From Amia ocellicauda (lineage: Eukaryota; Chordata; Actinopteri; Amiiformes; Amiidae), in assembly GCF_036373705.1 (NCBI RefSeq), contig NC_089851.1, positions 55,608,440-55,672,439 of the forward strand: 64,000 bases of DNA. Direction: 5' to 3'. This document shows, one piece after another, positions 28,974-43,900 of this stretch (position 1 is the first letter of the stretch; each line of letters begins with the position of its first letter). A program made the translations under genes and the position numbers. Below the pieces are notes generated by a model, which had not been told where the DNA came from, ran no database searches, and worked only from the letters and a program-made list of their open reading frames with translations.

Positions 28974-31900
28974 TCACGGACCACTGTCAATCAGGTGCTT
29001 TCCTTGCCGTCCATCCATCCATCCATCTATCTATCTATCTATCTATGACTCTCAATATCTAACTCTCTTGCTTGCTATCGCTCCCCCATTGGTCAGTAGC
29101 ATTGTAGCATAACAGCAAATCACGGACCACTGTCAATCAGATGCTTGCCTTGCCGTCCATCCATCCATCTATCTATCTATGACTCTCAATATCTAACTCT
29201 CTTGCTTGCTATCGCTCCCCCAATGGTCAGTAGCATAGTAGCATAACAGCAGATCACGGACCACTGTCAATCAGGTGCTTGCCTTGCCGTCCATCCATCC
29301 ATCTATCTATCTATCTATCTATCTATGACTCGCTATCTAACTCTCTTGCTTGCTATCGCTCCCCCAATGGTCAGTAGCATAGTAGCATAACAGCAGATCA
29401 CGGACCACTGTCAATCAGATGCTTGCCTTGCCGTCCATCCATCCATCTATCTATCTATCTATCGATGACTCTTGATATCTAACTCTCTTGCTTGCTATCG
29501 CTCCCCCAATGGTCAGTAGCATTGTAGCATAACAGCAGATCAGGGACCACTGTCAATCAGATGCTTGCCTTGCCGTCCATCCATCCATCCATCTATCTAT
29601 CTATCTATCAATGACTTTCGATATCTAACTCTCTTGCTTGCTATTGCTCCCCCAATGGTCAGTAGCATTGTAGCATAACAGCAGATCACGGACCACTGTC
29701 AATCAGATGCTTGCCTTGCCGTCCATCCATCTATCTATCTATCTATCTATGACTCTTGATATCTAACTCTCTTGCTTGCTATCGCTCCCCCAATGGTCAG
29801 TAGCATAGTAGCATAACAGCAGATCACGGACCACTGTCAATCAGATGCTTGCCTTGCCGTCCATCCATCCATCTATCTATCTATCTATGACTCTTGATAT
29901 CTAACTCTCTTCCTTGCTATCGCTCCCCCAATGGTCAGTAGCATAGTAGCATAACAGCAGATCACGGACCACTGTCAATCAGATGCTTGCCTTGCCGTCC
30001 ATCCATCCATCCATCTATCTATCTATCTATCTATGACTCTTGATATCTAACTCTCTTCCTTGCTATCGCTCCCCCAATGGTCAGTAGCATTGTAGCATAA
30101 CAGCAGATCACGGACCACTGTCAATCAGATGCTTGCCTTGCCGTCCATCCATCCATCCATCTATCTATCTATCTATCAATGACTCTCGATATCTAACTCT
30201 CTTGCTTGCTATTGCTCCCCCAATGGTCAGTAGCATTGTAGCATAACAGCAGATCACGGACCACTGTCAATCAGATGCTTGCCTTGCCGTCCATCCATCT
30301 ATCTATCTATCTATCAATGACTCTCGATATCTAACTCTCTTGCTTGCTATTGCTCCCCCAATGGTCAGTAGCATTGTAGCATAACAGCAGATCACGGACC
30401 ACTGTCAATCAGATGCTTGCCTTGCCGTCCATCCATCTTTCTATCTATCTATCTATGACTCTTGATATCTAACTCTCTTGCTTGCTATTGCTCCCCCAAT
30501 GGTCAGTAGCATTGTAGCATAACAGCAGATCACGGACCACTGTCAATCAGATGCTTGCCTTGCCGTCCATCCATCCATCTATCTATCTATCTATCTATGA
30601 CTCTCGATATCTAACTCTCTTGCTTGCTATCTCTCCCTCAATGGTCAGTAGCATAGTAGCATAACAGCAGATCACGGACCACTGTCAATCAGATGCTTGC
30701 CTTGCCGTCCATCCATCCATCTATCTATCTATCTTTCGATGACTCTTGATATCTAACTCTCTTGCTTGCTATCGCTCCCCCAATGGTCAGTAGCATAGTA
30801 GCATAACAGCAGATCACGGACCACTGTCAATCAGATGCTTGCCTTGCCGTCCATCCATCCATCTATCTATCTATCTATGACTCTTGATATCTAACTCTCT
30901 TGCTTGCTATCGCTCCCCCAATGGTCAGTAGCATTGTAGCATAACAGCAGATCACGGACCACTGTCAATCAGATGCTTGCCTTGCCGTTCATCCATCCAT
31001 CCATCTATCTATCTATCTATCAATGACTCTCGATATCTAACTCTCTTGCTTGCTATCGCTCCCCCAATGGTCAGTAGCATAGTAGCATAACAGCAGATCA
31101 CGGACCACTGTCAATCAGATGCTTGCCTTGCCGTCCATCCATCTATCTATCTATCTATCTATGACTCTTGATATCTAACTCTCTTGCTTGCTATCGCTCC
31201 CCCAATGGTCAGTAGCATAGTAGCATAACAGCAGATCACGGACCACTGTCAATCAGATGCTTGCCTTGCCGTCCATCCATCAATCCATCTATCTATCTAT
31301 GTATCTATGTCTCTTGATATCTAACTCTCTTGCTTGCTATCGCTCCCCCAATGGTCAGTAGCATAGTAGCATAACAGCAGATCACGGACCACTGTCAATC
31401 AGGTGCTTGCCTTGCCGTCCATCCATCCATCTATCTATCTATCTATGACTCTCGATATCTAACTCTCTTGCTTGCTATTGCTCCCCCAATGGTCAGTAGC
31501 ATAGTAGCATAACAGCAGATCACGGACCACTATCAATCAGATGCTTGCCTTGCCGTCCATCCATCTATCTATCTATCTATCTATGACTCTTGATATCTAA
31601 CTCTCTTGCTTGCTATCGCTCCCCCAATGGTCAGTAGCATTGTAGCATAACAGCAGATCACGGACCACTGTCAATCAGATGCTTGCCTTGCCGTCCATCC
31701 ATCCATCCATCTATCTATCTATCTATCAATGACTCTCGATATCTAACTCTCTTGCTTGCTATTGCTCCCCCAATGGTCAGTAGCATAGTAGCATAACAGC
31801 AGATCACGGACCACTGTCAATCAGATGCTTGCCTTGCCGTCCATCCATCTATCTATCTATCTATCTATGACTCTTGATATCTAACTCTCTTGCTTGCTAT

Positions 31901-34900
31901 CGCTCCCCCAATGGTCAGTAGCATAGTAGCATAACAGCAGATCACGGACCACTGTCAATCAGGTGCTTGCCTTGCCGTCCATCCATCCATCCATCTATCT
32001 ATCTATCTATCTATCTATGACTCTCAATATCTAACTCTCTTGCTTGCTATCGCTCCCCCAATGGTCAGTAGCATAGTAGCATAACAGCAGATCACGGACC
32101 ACTGTCAATCAGGTGCTTGCCTTGCCATCCATCCATCCATCCATCTATCTATCTATCTATCTATCTATGACTCTCGATATCTAACTCTCTTGCTTGCTAT
32201 CGCTCCCTCAATGGTCAGTAGCATTGTAGCATAACAGCAGATCACGGACCACTGTCAATCAGATGCTTGCCTTGCCGTCCATCTATCCATCTATCTATCT
32301 ATCTATCGATGACTCTTGATATCTAACTCTCTTGCTTGCTATCGCTCCCCCAATGGTCAGTAGCATAGTAGCATAACAGCAGATCACGGACCACTGTCAA
32401 TCAGATGCTTGCCTTGCCGTCCATCCATCCATCCATCTATCTATCTATCTATCTATGACTCTTGATATCTAACTCTCTTGCTTGCTATCGCTCCCCAAAT
32501 GGTCAGTAGCATTGTAGCATAACAGCAGATCACGGACCACTGTCAATCAGATGCTTGCCTTGCCGTCCATCCATCCATCCATCTATCTATCTATCTATCG
32601 ATGACTCTTGATATCTAACTCTCTTGCTTGCTATCGCTCCCCCAATGGTCAGTAGCATAGTAGCATAACAGCAGATCACGGACCACTGTCAATCAGATGC
32701 TTGCCTTGCCGTCCATCCATCTATCTATCTATCTATCTATGACTCTTGATATCTAACTCTCTTGCTTGCTATCGCTCCCCCAATGGTCAGTAGCATAGTA
32801 GCATAACAGCAGATCACGGACCACTGTCAATCAGATGCTTGCCTTGCCGTCCATCCATCTATCTATCTATCTATCAATGACTCTCGATATCTAACTCTCT
32901 TGCTTGCTATCGCTCCCCCAATGGTCAGTAGCATAGTAGCATAACAGCAGATCACGGACCACTGTCAATCAGATGCTTGCCTTGCCGTCCATCCATCTAT
33001 CTATCTATCTATCTATCTATGACTCTTGATATCTAACTCTCTTGCTTGCTATCGCTCCCCCAATGGTCAGTAGCATAGTAGCATAACAGCAGATCACGGA
33101 CCACTGTCAATCAGATGCTTGCCTTGCCGTCCATCCATCAATCCATCTATCTATCTATGTATCTATGTCTCTTGATATCTAACTCTCTTGCTTGCTATCG
33201 CTCCCCCAATGGTCAGTAGCATAGTAGCATAACAGCAGATCACGGACCACTGTCAATCAGGTGCTTGCCTTGCCGTCCATCCATCCATCCATCTATCTAT
33301 CTATCTATCTATCTATGACTCTCGATATCTAACTCTCTTGCTTGCTATCGCTCCCTCAATGGTCAGTAGCAAAGTAGCATAACAGCAGATCACGGACCAC
33401 TGTCAATCAGATGCTTGCCTTGCCGTCCATCCATCCATCTATCTATCTATCTATCGATGACTCTTGATATCTAACTCTCTTGCTTGCTATCGCTCCCCCA
33501 ATGGTCAGTAGCATAGTAGCATAACAGCAGATCACGGACCACTGTCAATCAGATGCTTGCCTTGCCGTCCATCCATCCATCTATCTATCTATGACTCTCA
33601 ATATCTAACTCTCTTGCTTGCTATCGCTCCCCCAATGGTCAGTAGCATAGTAGCATAACAGCAGATCACGGACCACTGTCAATCAGGTGCTTGCCTTGCC
33701 ATCCATCCATCCATCCATCTATCTATCTATCTATCTATCTATGACTCTCGATATCTAACTCTCTTGCTTGCTATCGCTCCCTCAATGGTCAGTAGCATTG
33801 TAGCATAACAGCAGATCACGGACCACTGTCAATCAGATGCTTGCCTTGCCGTCCATCTATCCATCTATCTATCTATCTATCGATGACTCTTGATATCTAA
33901 CTCTCTTGCTTGCTATCGCTCCCCCAATGGTCAGTAGCATAGTAGCATAACAGCAGATCACGGACCACTGTCAATCAGATGCTTGCCTTGCCGTCCATCC
34001 ATCCATCCATCTATCTATCTATCTATCTATGACTCTTGATATCTAACTCTCTTGCTTGCTATCGCTCCCCAAATGGTCAGTAGCATTGTAGCATAACAGC
34101 AGATCACGGACCACTGTCAATCAGATGCTTGCCTTGCCGTCCATCCATCCATCCATCCATCTATCTATCTATCTATCGATGACTCTTGATATCTAACTCT
34201 CTTGCTTGCTATCGCTCCCCCAATGGTCAGTAGCATAGTAGCATAACAGCAGATCATGGACCACTGTCAATCAGATGCTTGCCTTGCCGTCCATCCATCT
34301 ATCTATCTATCTATCTATGACTCTTGATATCTAACTCTCTTGCTTGCTATCGCTCCCCCAATGGTCAGTAGCATAGTAGCATAACAGCAGATCACGGACC
34401 ACTGTCAATCAGATGCTTGCCTTGCCGTCCATCCATCCATCTATCTATCTATGACTCTCAATATCTAACTCTCTTGCTTGCTATCGCTCCCCCAATGGTC
34501 AGTAGCATAGTAGCATAACAGCAGATCACGGACCACTGTCAATCAGGTGCTTGCCTTGCCATCCATCCATCCATCCATCTATCTATCTATCTATCTATCT
34601 ATCTATGACTCTCGATATCTAACTCTCTTGCTTGCTATCGCTCCCTCAATGGTCAGTAGCATAGTAGCATAACAGCAGATCACGGACCACTGTCAATCAG
34701 ATGCTTGCCTTGCCGTCCATCTATCCATCTATCTATCTATCTATCGATGACTCTTGATATCTAACTCTCTTGCTTGCTATCGCTCCCCCAATGGTCAGTA
34801 GCATAGTAGCATAACAGCAGATCACGGACCACTGTCAATCAGATGCTTGCCTTGCCGTCCATCCATCCATCCATCTATCTATCTATCTATCTATGACTCT

Positions 34901-37900
34901 TGATATCTAATTCTCTTGCTTGCTATCGCTCCCCCAATGGTCAGTAGCATTGTAGCATAACAGCAGATCACGGACCACTGTCAATCAGATGCTTGCCTTG
35001 CCGTCCATCCATCCATCCATCTATCTATCTATCTATCAATGACTCTCGATATCTAACTCTCTTGCTTGCTATTGCTCCCCCAATGGTCAGTAGCATAGTA
35101 GCATAACAGCAGATCACGGACCACTGTCAATCAGATGCTTGCCTTGCCGTCCATCCATCTATCTATCTATCTATCTATGACTCTTGATATCTAACTCTCT
35201 TGCTTGCTATCGCTCCCCCAATGGTCAGTAGCATTGTAGCATAACAGCAGATCACGGACCACTGTCAATCAGATGCTTGCCTTGCCGTCCATCCATCCAT
35301 CTATCTATCTATCTATGACTCTCAATATCTAACTCTCTTGCTTGCTATCGCTCCCCCAATGGTCAGTAGCATAGTAGCATAACAGCAGATCACGGACCAC
35401 TGTCAATCAGGTGCTTGCCTTGCCGTCCATCCATCCATCCATCTATCTATCTATCTATCTATCTATGACTCTCGATATCTAACTCTCTTGCTTGCTATCG
35501 CTCCCTCAATGGTCAGTAGCATAGTAGCATAACAGCAGATCACGGACCACTGTCAATCAGATGCTTGCCTTGCCGTCCATCCATCCATCTATCTATCTAT
35601 CTATCGATGACTCTTGATATCTAACTCTCTTGCTTGCTATCTCTCCCCCAATGGTCAGTAGCATAGTAGCATAACAGCAGATCACGGACCACTGTCAATC
35701 AGATGCTTGCCTTGCCGTCCATCCATCCATCTATCTATCTATCTATCTATGACTCTTGATATCTATCTCTCTTGCTTGCTATCGCTCCCCCAATGGTCAG
35801 TAGCATTGTAGCATAACAGCAGATCACGGACCACTGTCAATCAGATGCTTGCCTTGCCGTCCATCCATCCATCCATCTATCTATCTATCTATCAATGACT
35901 CTCGATATCTAACTCTCTTGCTTGCTATTGCTCCCCCAATGGTCAGTAGCATAGTAGCATAACAGCAGATCACGGACCACTGTCAATCAGATGCTTGCCT
36001 TGCCGTCCATCCATCTATCTATCTATCTATCTATGACTCTTGATATCTAACTCTCTTGCTTGCTATCGCTCCCCCAATGGTCAGTAGCATTGTAGCATAA
36101 CAGCAGATCACGGACCACTGTCAATCAGATGCTTGCCTTGCCGTCCATCCATCCATCTATCTATCTATCTATCTATGACTCTTGATATCTAACTCTCTTG
36201 CTTGCTATCGCTCCCCCAATGGTCAGTATCATTGTAGCATAACAGCAGATCACGGACCACTGTCAATCAGATGCTTGCCTTGCCGTCCATCCATCCATCC
36301 ATCTATCTATCTATCTATCAATGACTCTCGATATCTAACTCTCTTGCTTTCTATTGCTCCCCCAATGGTCAGTAGCATAGTAGCATAACAGCAGATCACG
36401 GACCACTGTCAATCAGATGCTTGCCTTGCCGTCCATCCATCTATCTATCTATCTATCTATGACTCTTGATATCTAACTCTCTTGCTTGCTATCGCTCCCC
36501 CAATGGTCAGTAGCATAGTAGCATAACAGCAGATCACGGACCACTGTCAATCAGGTGCTTGCCTTGCCGTCCATCCATCCATCCATCTATCTATCTATCT
36601 ATCTATGACTCTCAATATCTAACTCTCTTGCTTGCTATCGCTCCCCCAATGGTCAGTAGCATAGTAGCATAACAGCAGATCACGGACCACTGTCAATCAG
36701 GTGCTTGCCTTGCCATCCATCCATCCATCCATCTATCTATCTATCTATCTATCTATGACTCTCGATATCTAACTCTCTTGCTTGCTATCGCTCCCTCAAT
36801 GGTCAGTAGCATTGTAGCATAACAGCAGATCACGGACCACTGTCAATCAGATGCTTGCCTTGCCGTCCATCTATCCATCTATCTATCTATCTATCGATGA
36901 CTCTTGATATCTAACTCTCTTGCTTGCTATCGCTCCCCCAATGGTCAGTAGCATAGTAGCATAACAGCAGATCACGGACCACTGTCAATCAGATGCTTGC
37001 CTTGCCGTCCATCCATCCATCCATCTATCTATCTATCTATCTATGACTCTTGATATCTAACTCTCTTGCTTGCTATCGCTCCCCAAATGGTCAGTAGCAT
37101 TGTAGCATAACAGCAGATCACGGACCACTGTCAATCAGATGCTTGCCTTGCCGTCCATCCATCCATCCATCTATCTATCTATCTATCGATGACTCTTGAT
37201 ATCTAACTCTCTTGCTTGCTATCGCTCCCCCAATGGTCAGTAGCATAGTAGCATAACAGCAGATCACGGACCACTGTCAATCAGATGCTTGCCTTGCCGT
37301 CCATCCATCTATCTATCTATCTATCTATGACTCTTGATATCTAACTCTCTTGCTTGCTATCGCTCCCCCAATGGTCAGTAGCATAGTAGCATAACAGCAG
37401 ATCACGGACCACTGTCAATCAGATGCTTGCCTTGCCGTCCATCCATCCATCTATCTATCTATGACTCTCAATATCTAACTCTCTTGCTTGCTATCGCTCC
37501 CCCAATGGTCAGTAGCATAGTAGCATAACAGCAGATCACGGACCACTGTCAATCAGGTGCTTGCCTTGCCATCCATCCATCCATCCATCTATCTATCTAT
37601 CTATCTATCTATCTATGACTCTCGATATCTAACTCTCTTGCTTGCTATCGCTCCCTCAATGGTCAGTAGCATAGTAGCATAACAGCAGATCACGGACCAC
37701 TGTCAATCAGATGCTTGCCTTGCCGTCCATCTATCCATCTATCTATCTATCTATCGATGACTCTTGATATCTAACTCTCTTGCTTGCTATCGCTCCCCCA
37801 ATGGTCAGTAGCATAGTAGCATAACAGCAGATCACGGACCACTGTCAATCAGATGCTTGCCTTGCCGTCCATCCATCCATCCATCTATCTATCTATCTAT

Positions 37901-40900
37901 CTATGACTCTTGATATCTAATTCTCTTGCTTGCTATCGCTCCCCCAATGGTCAGTAGCATTGTAGCATAACAGCAGATCACGGACCACTGTCAATCAGAT
38001 GCTTGCCTTGCCGTCCATCCATCCATCCATCTATCTATCTATCTATCAATGACTCTCGATATCTAACTCTCTTGCTTGCTATTGCTCCCCCAATGGTCAG
38101 TAGCATAGTAGCATAACAGCAGATCACGGACCACTGTCAATCAGATGCTTGCCTTGCCGTCCATCCATCTATCTATCTATCTATCTATGACTCTTGATAT
38201 CTAACTCTCTTGCTTGCTATCGCTCCCCCAATGGTCAGTAGCATTGTAGCATAACAGCAGATCACGGACCACTGTCAATCAGATGCTTGCCTTGCCGTCC
38301 ATCCATCCATCTATCTATCTATCTATGACTCTCAATATCTAACTCTCTTGCTTGCTATCGCTCCCCCAATGGTCAGTAGCATAGTAGCATAACAGCAGAT
38401 CACGGACCACTGTCAATCAGGTGCTTGCCTTGCCGTCCATCCATCCATCCATCTATCTATCTATCTATCTATCTATGACTCTCGATATCTAACTCTCTTG
38501 CTTGCTATCGCTCCCTCAATGGTCAGTAGCATAGTAGCATAACAGCAGATCACGGACCACTGTCAATCAGATGCTTGCCTTGCCGTCCACCCATCCATCT
38601 ATCTATCTATCTATCGATGACTCTTGATATCTAACTCTCTTGCTTGCTATCTCTCCCCCAATGGTCAGTAGCATAGTAGCATAACAGCAGATCACGGACC
38701 ACTGTCAATCAGATGCTTGCCTTGCCGTCCATCCATCCATCTATCTATCTATCTATCTATGACTCTTGATATCTATCTCTCTTGCTTGCTATCGCTCCCC
38801 CAATGGTCAGTAGCATTGTAGCATAACAGCAGATCACGGACCACTGTCAATCAGATGCTTGCCTTGCCGTCCATCCATCCATCCATCTATCTATCTATCT
38901 ATCAATGACTCTCGATATCTAACTCTCTTGCTTGCTATTGCTCCCCCAATGGTCAGTAGCATAGTAGCATAACAGCAGATCACGGACCACTGTCAATCAG
39001 ATGCTTGCCTTGCCGTCCATCCATCTATCTATCTATCTATCTATGACTCTTGATATCTAACTCTCTTGCTTGCTATCGCTCCCCCAATGGTCAGTAGCAT
39101 TGTAGCATAACAGCAGATCACGGACCACTGTCAATCAGATGCTTGCCTTGCCGTCCATCCATCCATCTATCTATCTATCTATCTATGACTCTTGATATCT
39201 AACTCTCTTGCTTGCTATCGCTCCCCCAATGGTCAGTATCATTGTAGCATAACAGCAGATCACGGACCACTGTCAATCAGATGCTTGCCTTGCCGTCCAT
39301 CCATCCATCCATCTATCTATCTATCTATCAATGACTCTCGATATCTAACTCTCTTGCTTGCTATTGCTCCCCCAATGGTCAGTAGCATAGTAGCATAACA
39401 GCAGATCACGGACCACTGTCAATCAGATGCTTGCCTTGCCGTCCATCCATCTATCTATCTATCTATCTATGACTCTTGATATCTAACTCTCTTGCTTGCT
39501 ATCGCTCCCCCAATGGTCAGTAGCATAGTAGCATAACAGCAGATCACGGACCACTGTCAATCAGGTGCTTGCCTTGCCGTCCATCCATCCATCCATCTAT
39601 CTATCTATCTATCTATCTATGACTCTCGATATCTAACTCTCTTGCTTGCTATCGCTCCCTCAATGGTCAGTAGCATAGTAGCATAACAGCAGATCACGGA
39701 CCACTGTCAATCAGATGCTTGCCTTGCCGTCCATCTATCCATCTATCTATCTATCTATCGATGACTCTTGATATCTAACTCTCTTGCTTGCTATCGCTCC
39801 CCCAATGGTCAGTAGCATAGTAGCATAACAGCAGATCACGGACCACTGTCAATCAGATGCTTGCCTTGCCGTCCATCCATCCATCCATCTATCTATCTAT
39901 CTATCTATGACTCTTGATATCTAATTCTCTTGCTTGCTATCGCTCCCCCAATGGTCAGTAGCATTGTAGCATAACAGCAGATCACGGACCACTGTCAATC
40001 AGATGCTTGCCTTGCCGTCCATCCATCCATCCATCTATCTATCTATCTATCAATGACTCTCGATATCTAACTCTCTTGCTTGCTATTGCTCCCCCAATGG
40101 TCAGTAGCATAGTAGCATAACAGCAGATCACGGACCACTGTCAATCAGATGCTTGCCTTGCCGTCCATCCATCTATCTATCTATCTATCTATGACTCTTG
40201 ATATCTAACTCTCTTGCTTGCTATCGCTCCCCCAATGGTCAGTAGCATTGTAGCATAACAGCAGATCACGGACCACTGTCAATCAGATGCTTGCCTTGCC
40301 GTCCATCCATCCATCTATCTATCTATCTATGACTCTCAATATCTAACTCTCTTGCTTGCTATCGCTCCCCCAATGGTCAGTAGCATAGTAGCATAACAGC
40401 AGATCACGGACCACTGTCAATCAGGTGCTTGCCTTGCCGTCCATCCATCCATCCATCTATCTATCTATCTATCTATCTATGACTCTCGATATCTAACTCT
40501 CTTGCTTGCTATCGCTCCCTCAATGGTCAGTAGCATAGTAGCATAACAGCAGATCACGGACCACTGTCAATCAGATGCTTGCCTTGCCGTCCATCCATCC
40601 ATCTATCTATCTATCTATCGATGACTCTTGATATCTAACTCTCTTGCTTGCTATCTCTCCCCCAATGGTCAGTAGCATAGTAGCATAACAGCAGATCACG
40701 GACCACTGTCAATCAGATGCTTGCCTTGCCGTCCATCCATCCATCTATCTATCTATCTATCTATGACTCTTGATATCTATCTCTCTTGCTTGCTATCGCT
40801 CCCCCAATGGTCAGTAGCATTGTAGCATAACAGCAGATCACGGACCACTGTCAATCAGATGCTTGCCTTGCCGTCCATCCATCCATCCATCTATCTATCT

Positions 40901-43900
40901 ATCTATCAATGACTCTCGATATCTAACTCTCTTGCTTGCTATTGCTCCCCCAATGGTCAGTAGCATAGTAGCATAACAGCAGATCACGGACCACTGTCAA
41001 TCAGATGCTTGCCTTGCCGTCCATCCATCTATCTATCTATCTATCTATGACTCTTGATATCTAACTCTCTTGCTTGCTATCGCTCCCCCAATGGTCAGTA
41101 GCATTGTAGCATAACAGCAGATCACGGACCACTGTCAATCAGATGCTTGCCTTGCCGTCCATCCATCCATCTATCTATCTATCTATCTATGACTCTTGAT
41201 ATCTAACTCTCTTGCTTGCTATCGCTCCCCCAATGGTCAGTATCATTGTAGCATAACAGCAGATCACGGACCACTGTCAATCAGATGCTTGCCTTGCCGT
41301 CCATCCATCCATCCATCTATCTATCTATCTATCAATGACTCTCGATATCTAACTCTCTTGCTTGCTATTGCTCCCCCAATGGTCAGTAGCATAGTAGCAT
41401 AACAGCAGATCACGGACCACTGTCAATCAGATGCTTGCCTTGCCGTCCATCCATCTATCTATCTATCTATCTATGACTCTTGATATCTAACTCTCTTGCT
41501 TGCTATCGCTCCCCCAATGGTCAGTAGCATAGTAGCATAACAGCAGATCACGGACCACTGTCAATCAGGTGCTTGCCTTGCCGTCCATCCATCCATCCAT
41601 CTATCTATCTATCTATCTATGACTCTCGATATCTAACTCTCTTGCTTGCTATCGCTCCCTCAATGGTCAGTAGCATAGTAGCATAACAGCAGATCACGGA
41701 CCACTGTCAATCAGATGCTTGCCTTGCCGTCCATCTATCCATCTATCTATCTATCTATCGATGACTCTTGATATCTAACTCTCTTGCTTGCTATCGCTCC
41801 CCCAATGGTCAGTAGCATAGTAGCATAACAGCAGATCACGGACCACTGTCAATCAGATGCTTGCCTTGCCGTCCATCCATCCATCTATCTATCTATCTAT
41901 CTATGACTCTTGATATCTAACTCTCTTGCTTGCTATCGCTCCCCCAATGGTCAGTAGCATAGTAGCATAACAGCAGATCACGGACCACTGTCAATCAGAT
42001 GCTTGCCTTGCCGTCCATCCATCCATCCATCTATCTATCTATCTATCTATGACTCTTGATATCTAATTCTCTTGCTTGCTATCGCTCCCCCAATGGTCAG
42101 TAGCATTGTAGCATAACAGCAGATCACGGACCACTGTCAATCAGATGCTTGCCTTGCCGTCCATCCATCCATCCATCTATCTATCTATCTATCAATGACT
42201 CTCGATATCTAACTCTCTTGCTTGCTATTGCTCCCCCAATGGTCAGTAGCATAGTAGCATAACAGCAGATCACGGACCACTGTCAATCAGATGCTTGCCT
42301 TGCCGTCCATCCATCTATCTATCTATCTATCTATGACTCTTGATATCTAACTCTCTTGCTTGCTATCGCTCCCCCAATGGTCAGTAGCATTGTAGCATAA
42401 CAGCAGATCACGGACCACTGTCAATCAGATGCTTGCCTTGCCGTCCATCCATCCATCTATCTATCTATCTATGACTCTCAATATCTAACTCTCTTGCTTG
42501 CTATCGCTCCCCCAATGGTCAGTAGCATAGTAGCATAACAGCAGATCACGGACCACTGTCAATCAGGTGCTTGCCTTGCCGTCCATCCATCCATCCATCT
42601 ATCTATCTATCTATCTATCTATGACTCTCGATATCTAACTCTCTTGCTTGCTATCGCTCCCTCAATGGTCAGTAGCATAGTAGCATAACAGCAGATCACG
42701 GACCACTGTCAATCAGATGCTTGCCTTGCCGTCCACCCATCCATCTATCTATCTATCTATCGATGACTCTTGATATCTAACTCTCTTGCTTGCTATCTCT
42801 CCCCCAATGGTCAGTAGCATAGTAGCATAACAGCAGATCACGGACCACTGTCAATCAGATGCTTGCCTTGCCGTCCATCCATCCATCTATCTATCTATCT
42901 ATCTATGACTCTTGATATCTATCTCTCTTGCTTGCTATCGCTCCCCCAATGGTCAGTAGCATTGTAGCATAACAGCAGATCACGGACCACTGTCAATCAG
43001 ATGCTTGCCTTGCCGTCCATCCATCCATCCATCTATCTATCTATCTATCAATGACTCTCGATATCTAACTCTCTTGCTTGCTATTGCTCCCCCAATGGTC
43101 AGTAGCATAGTAGCATAACAGCAGATCACGGACCACTGTCAATCAGATGCTTGCCTTGCCGTCCATCCATCTATCTATCTATCTATCTATGACTCTTGAT
43201 ATCTAACTCTCTTGCTTGCTATCGCTCCCCCAATGGTCAGTAGCATTGTAGCATAACAGCAGATCACGGACCACTGTCAATCAGATGCTTGCCTTGCCGT
43301 CCATCCATCCATCTATCTATCTATCTATCTATGACTCTTGATATCTAACTCTCTTGCTTGCTATCGCTCCCCCAATGGTCAGTATCATTGTAGCATAACA
43401 GCAGATCACGGACCACTGTCAATCAGATGCTTGCCTTGCCGTCCATCCATCCATCCATCTATCTATCTATCTATCAATGACTCTCGATATCTAACTCTCT
43501 TGCTTGCTATTGCTCCCCCAATGGTCAGTAGCATAGTAGCATAACAGCAGATCACGGACCACTGTCAATCAGATGCTTGCCTTGCCGTCCATCCATCTAT
43601 CTATCTATCTATCTATGACTCTTGATATCTAACTCTCTTGCTTGCTATCGCTCCCCCAATGGTCAGTAGCATAGTAGCATAACAGCAGATCACGGACCAC
43701 TGTCAATCAGGTGCTTGCCTTGCCGTCCATCCATCCATCCATCTATCTATCTATCTATCTATCTATGACTCTCGATATCTAACTCTCTTGCTTGCTATCG
43801 CTCCCTCAATGGTCAGTAGCATAGTAGCATAACAGCAGATCACGGACCACTGTCAATCAGATGCTTGCCTTGCCGTCCATCTATCCATCTATCTATCTAT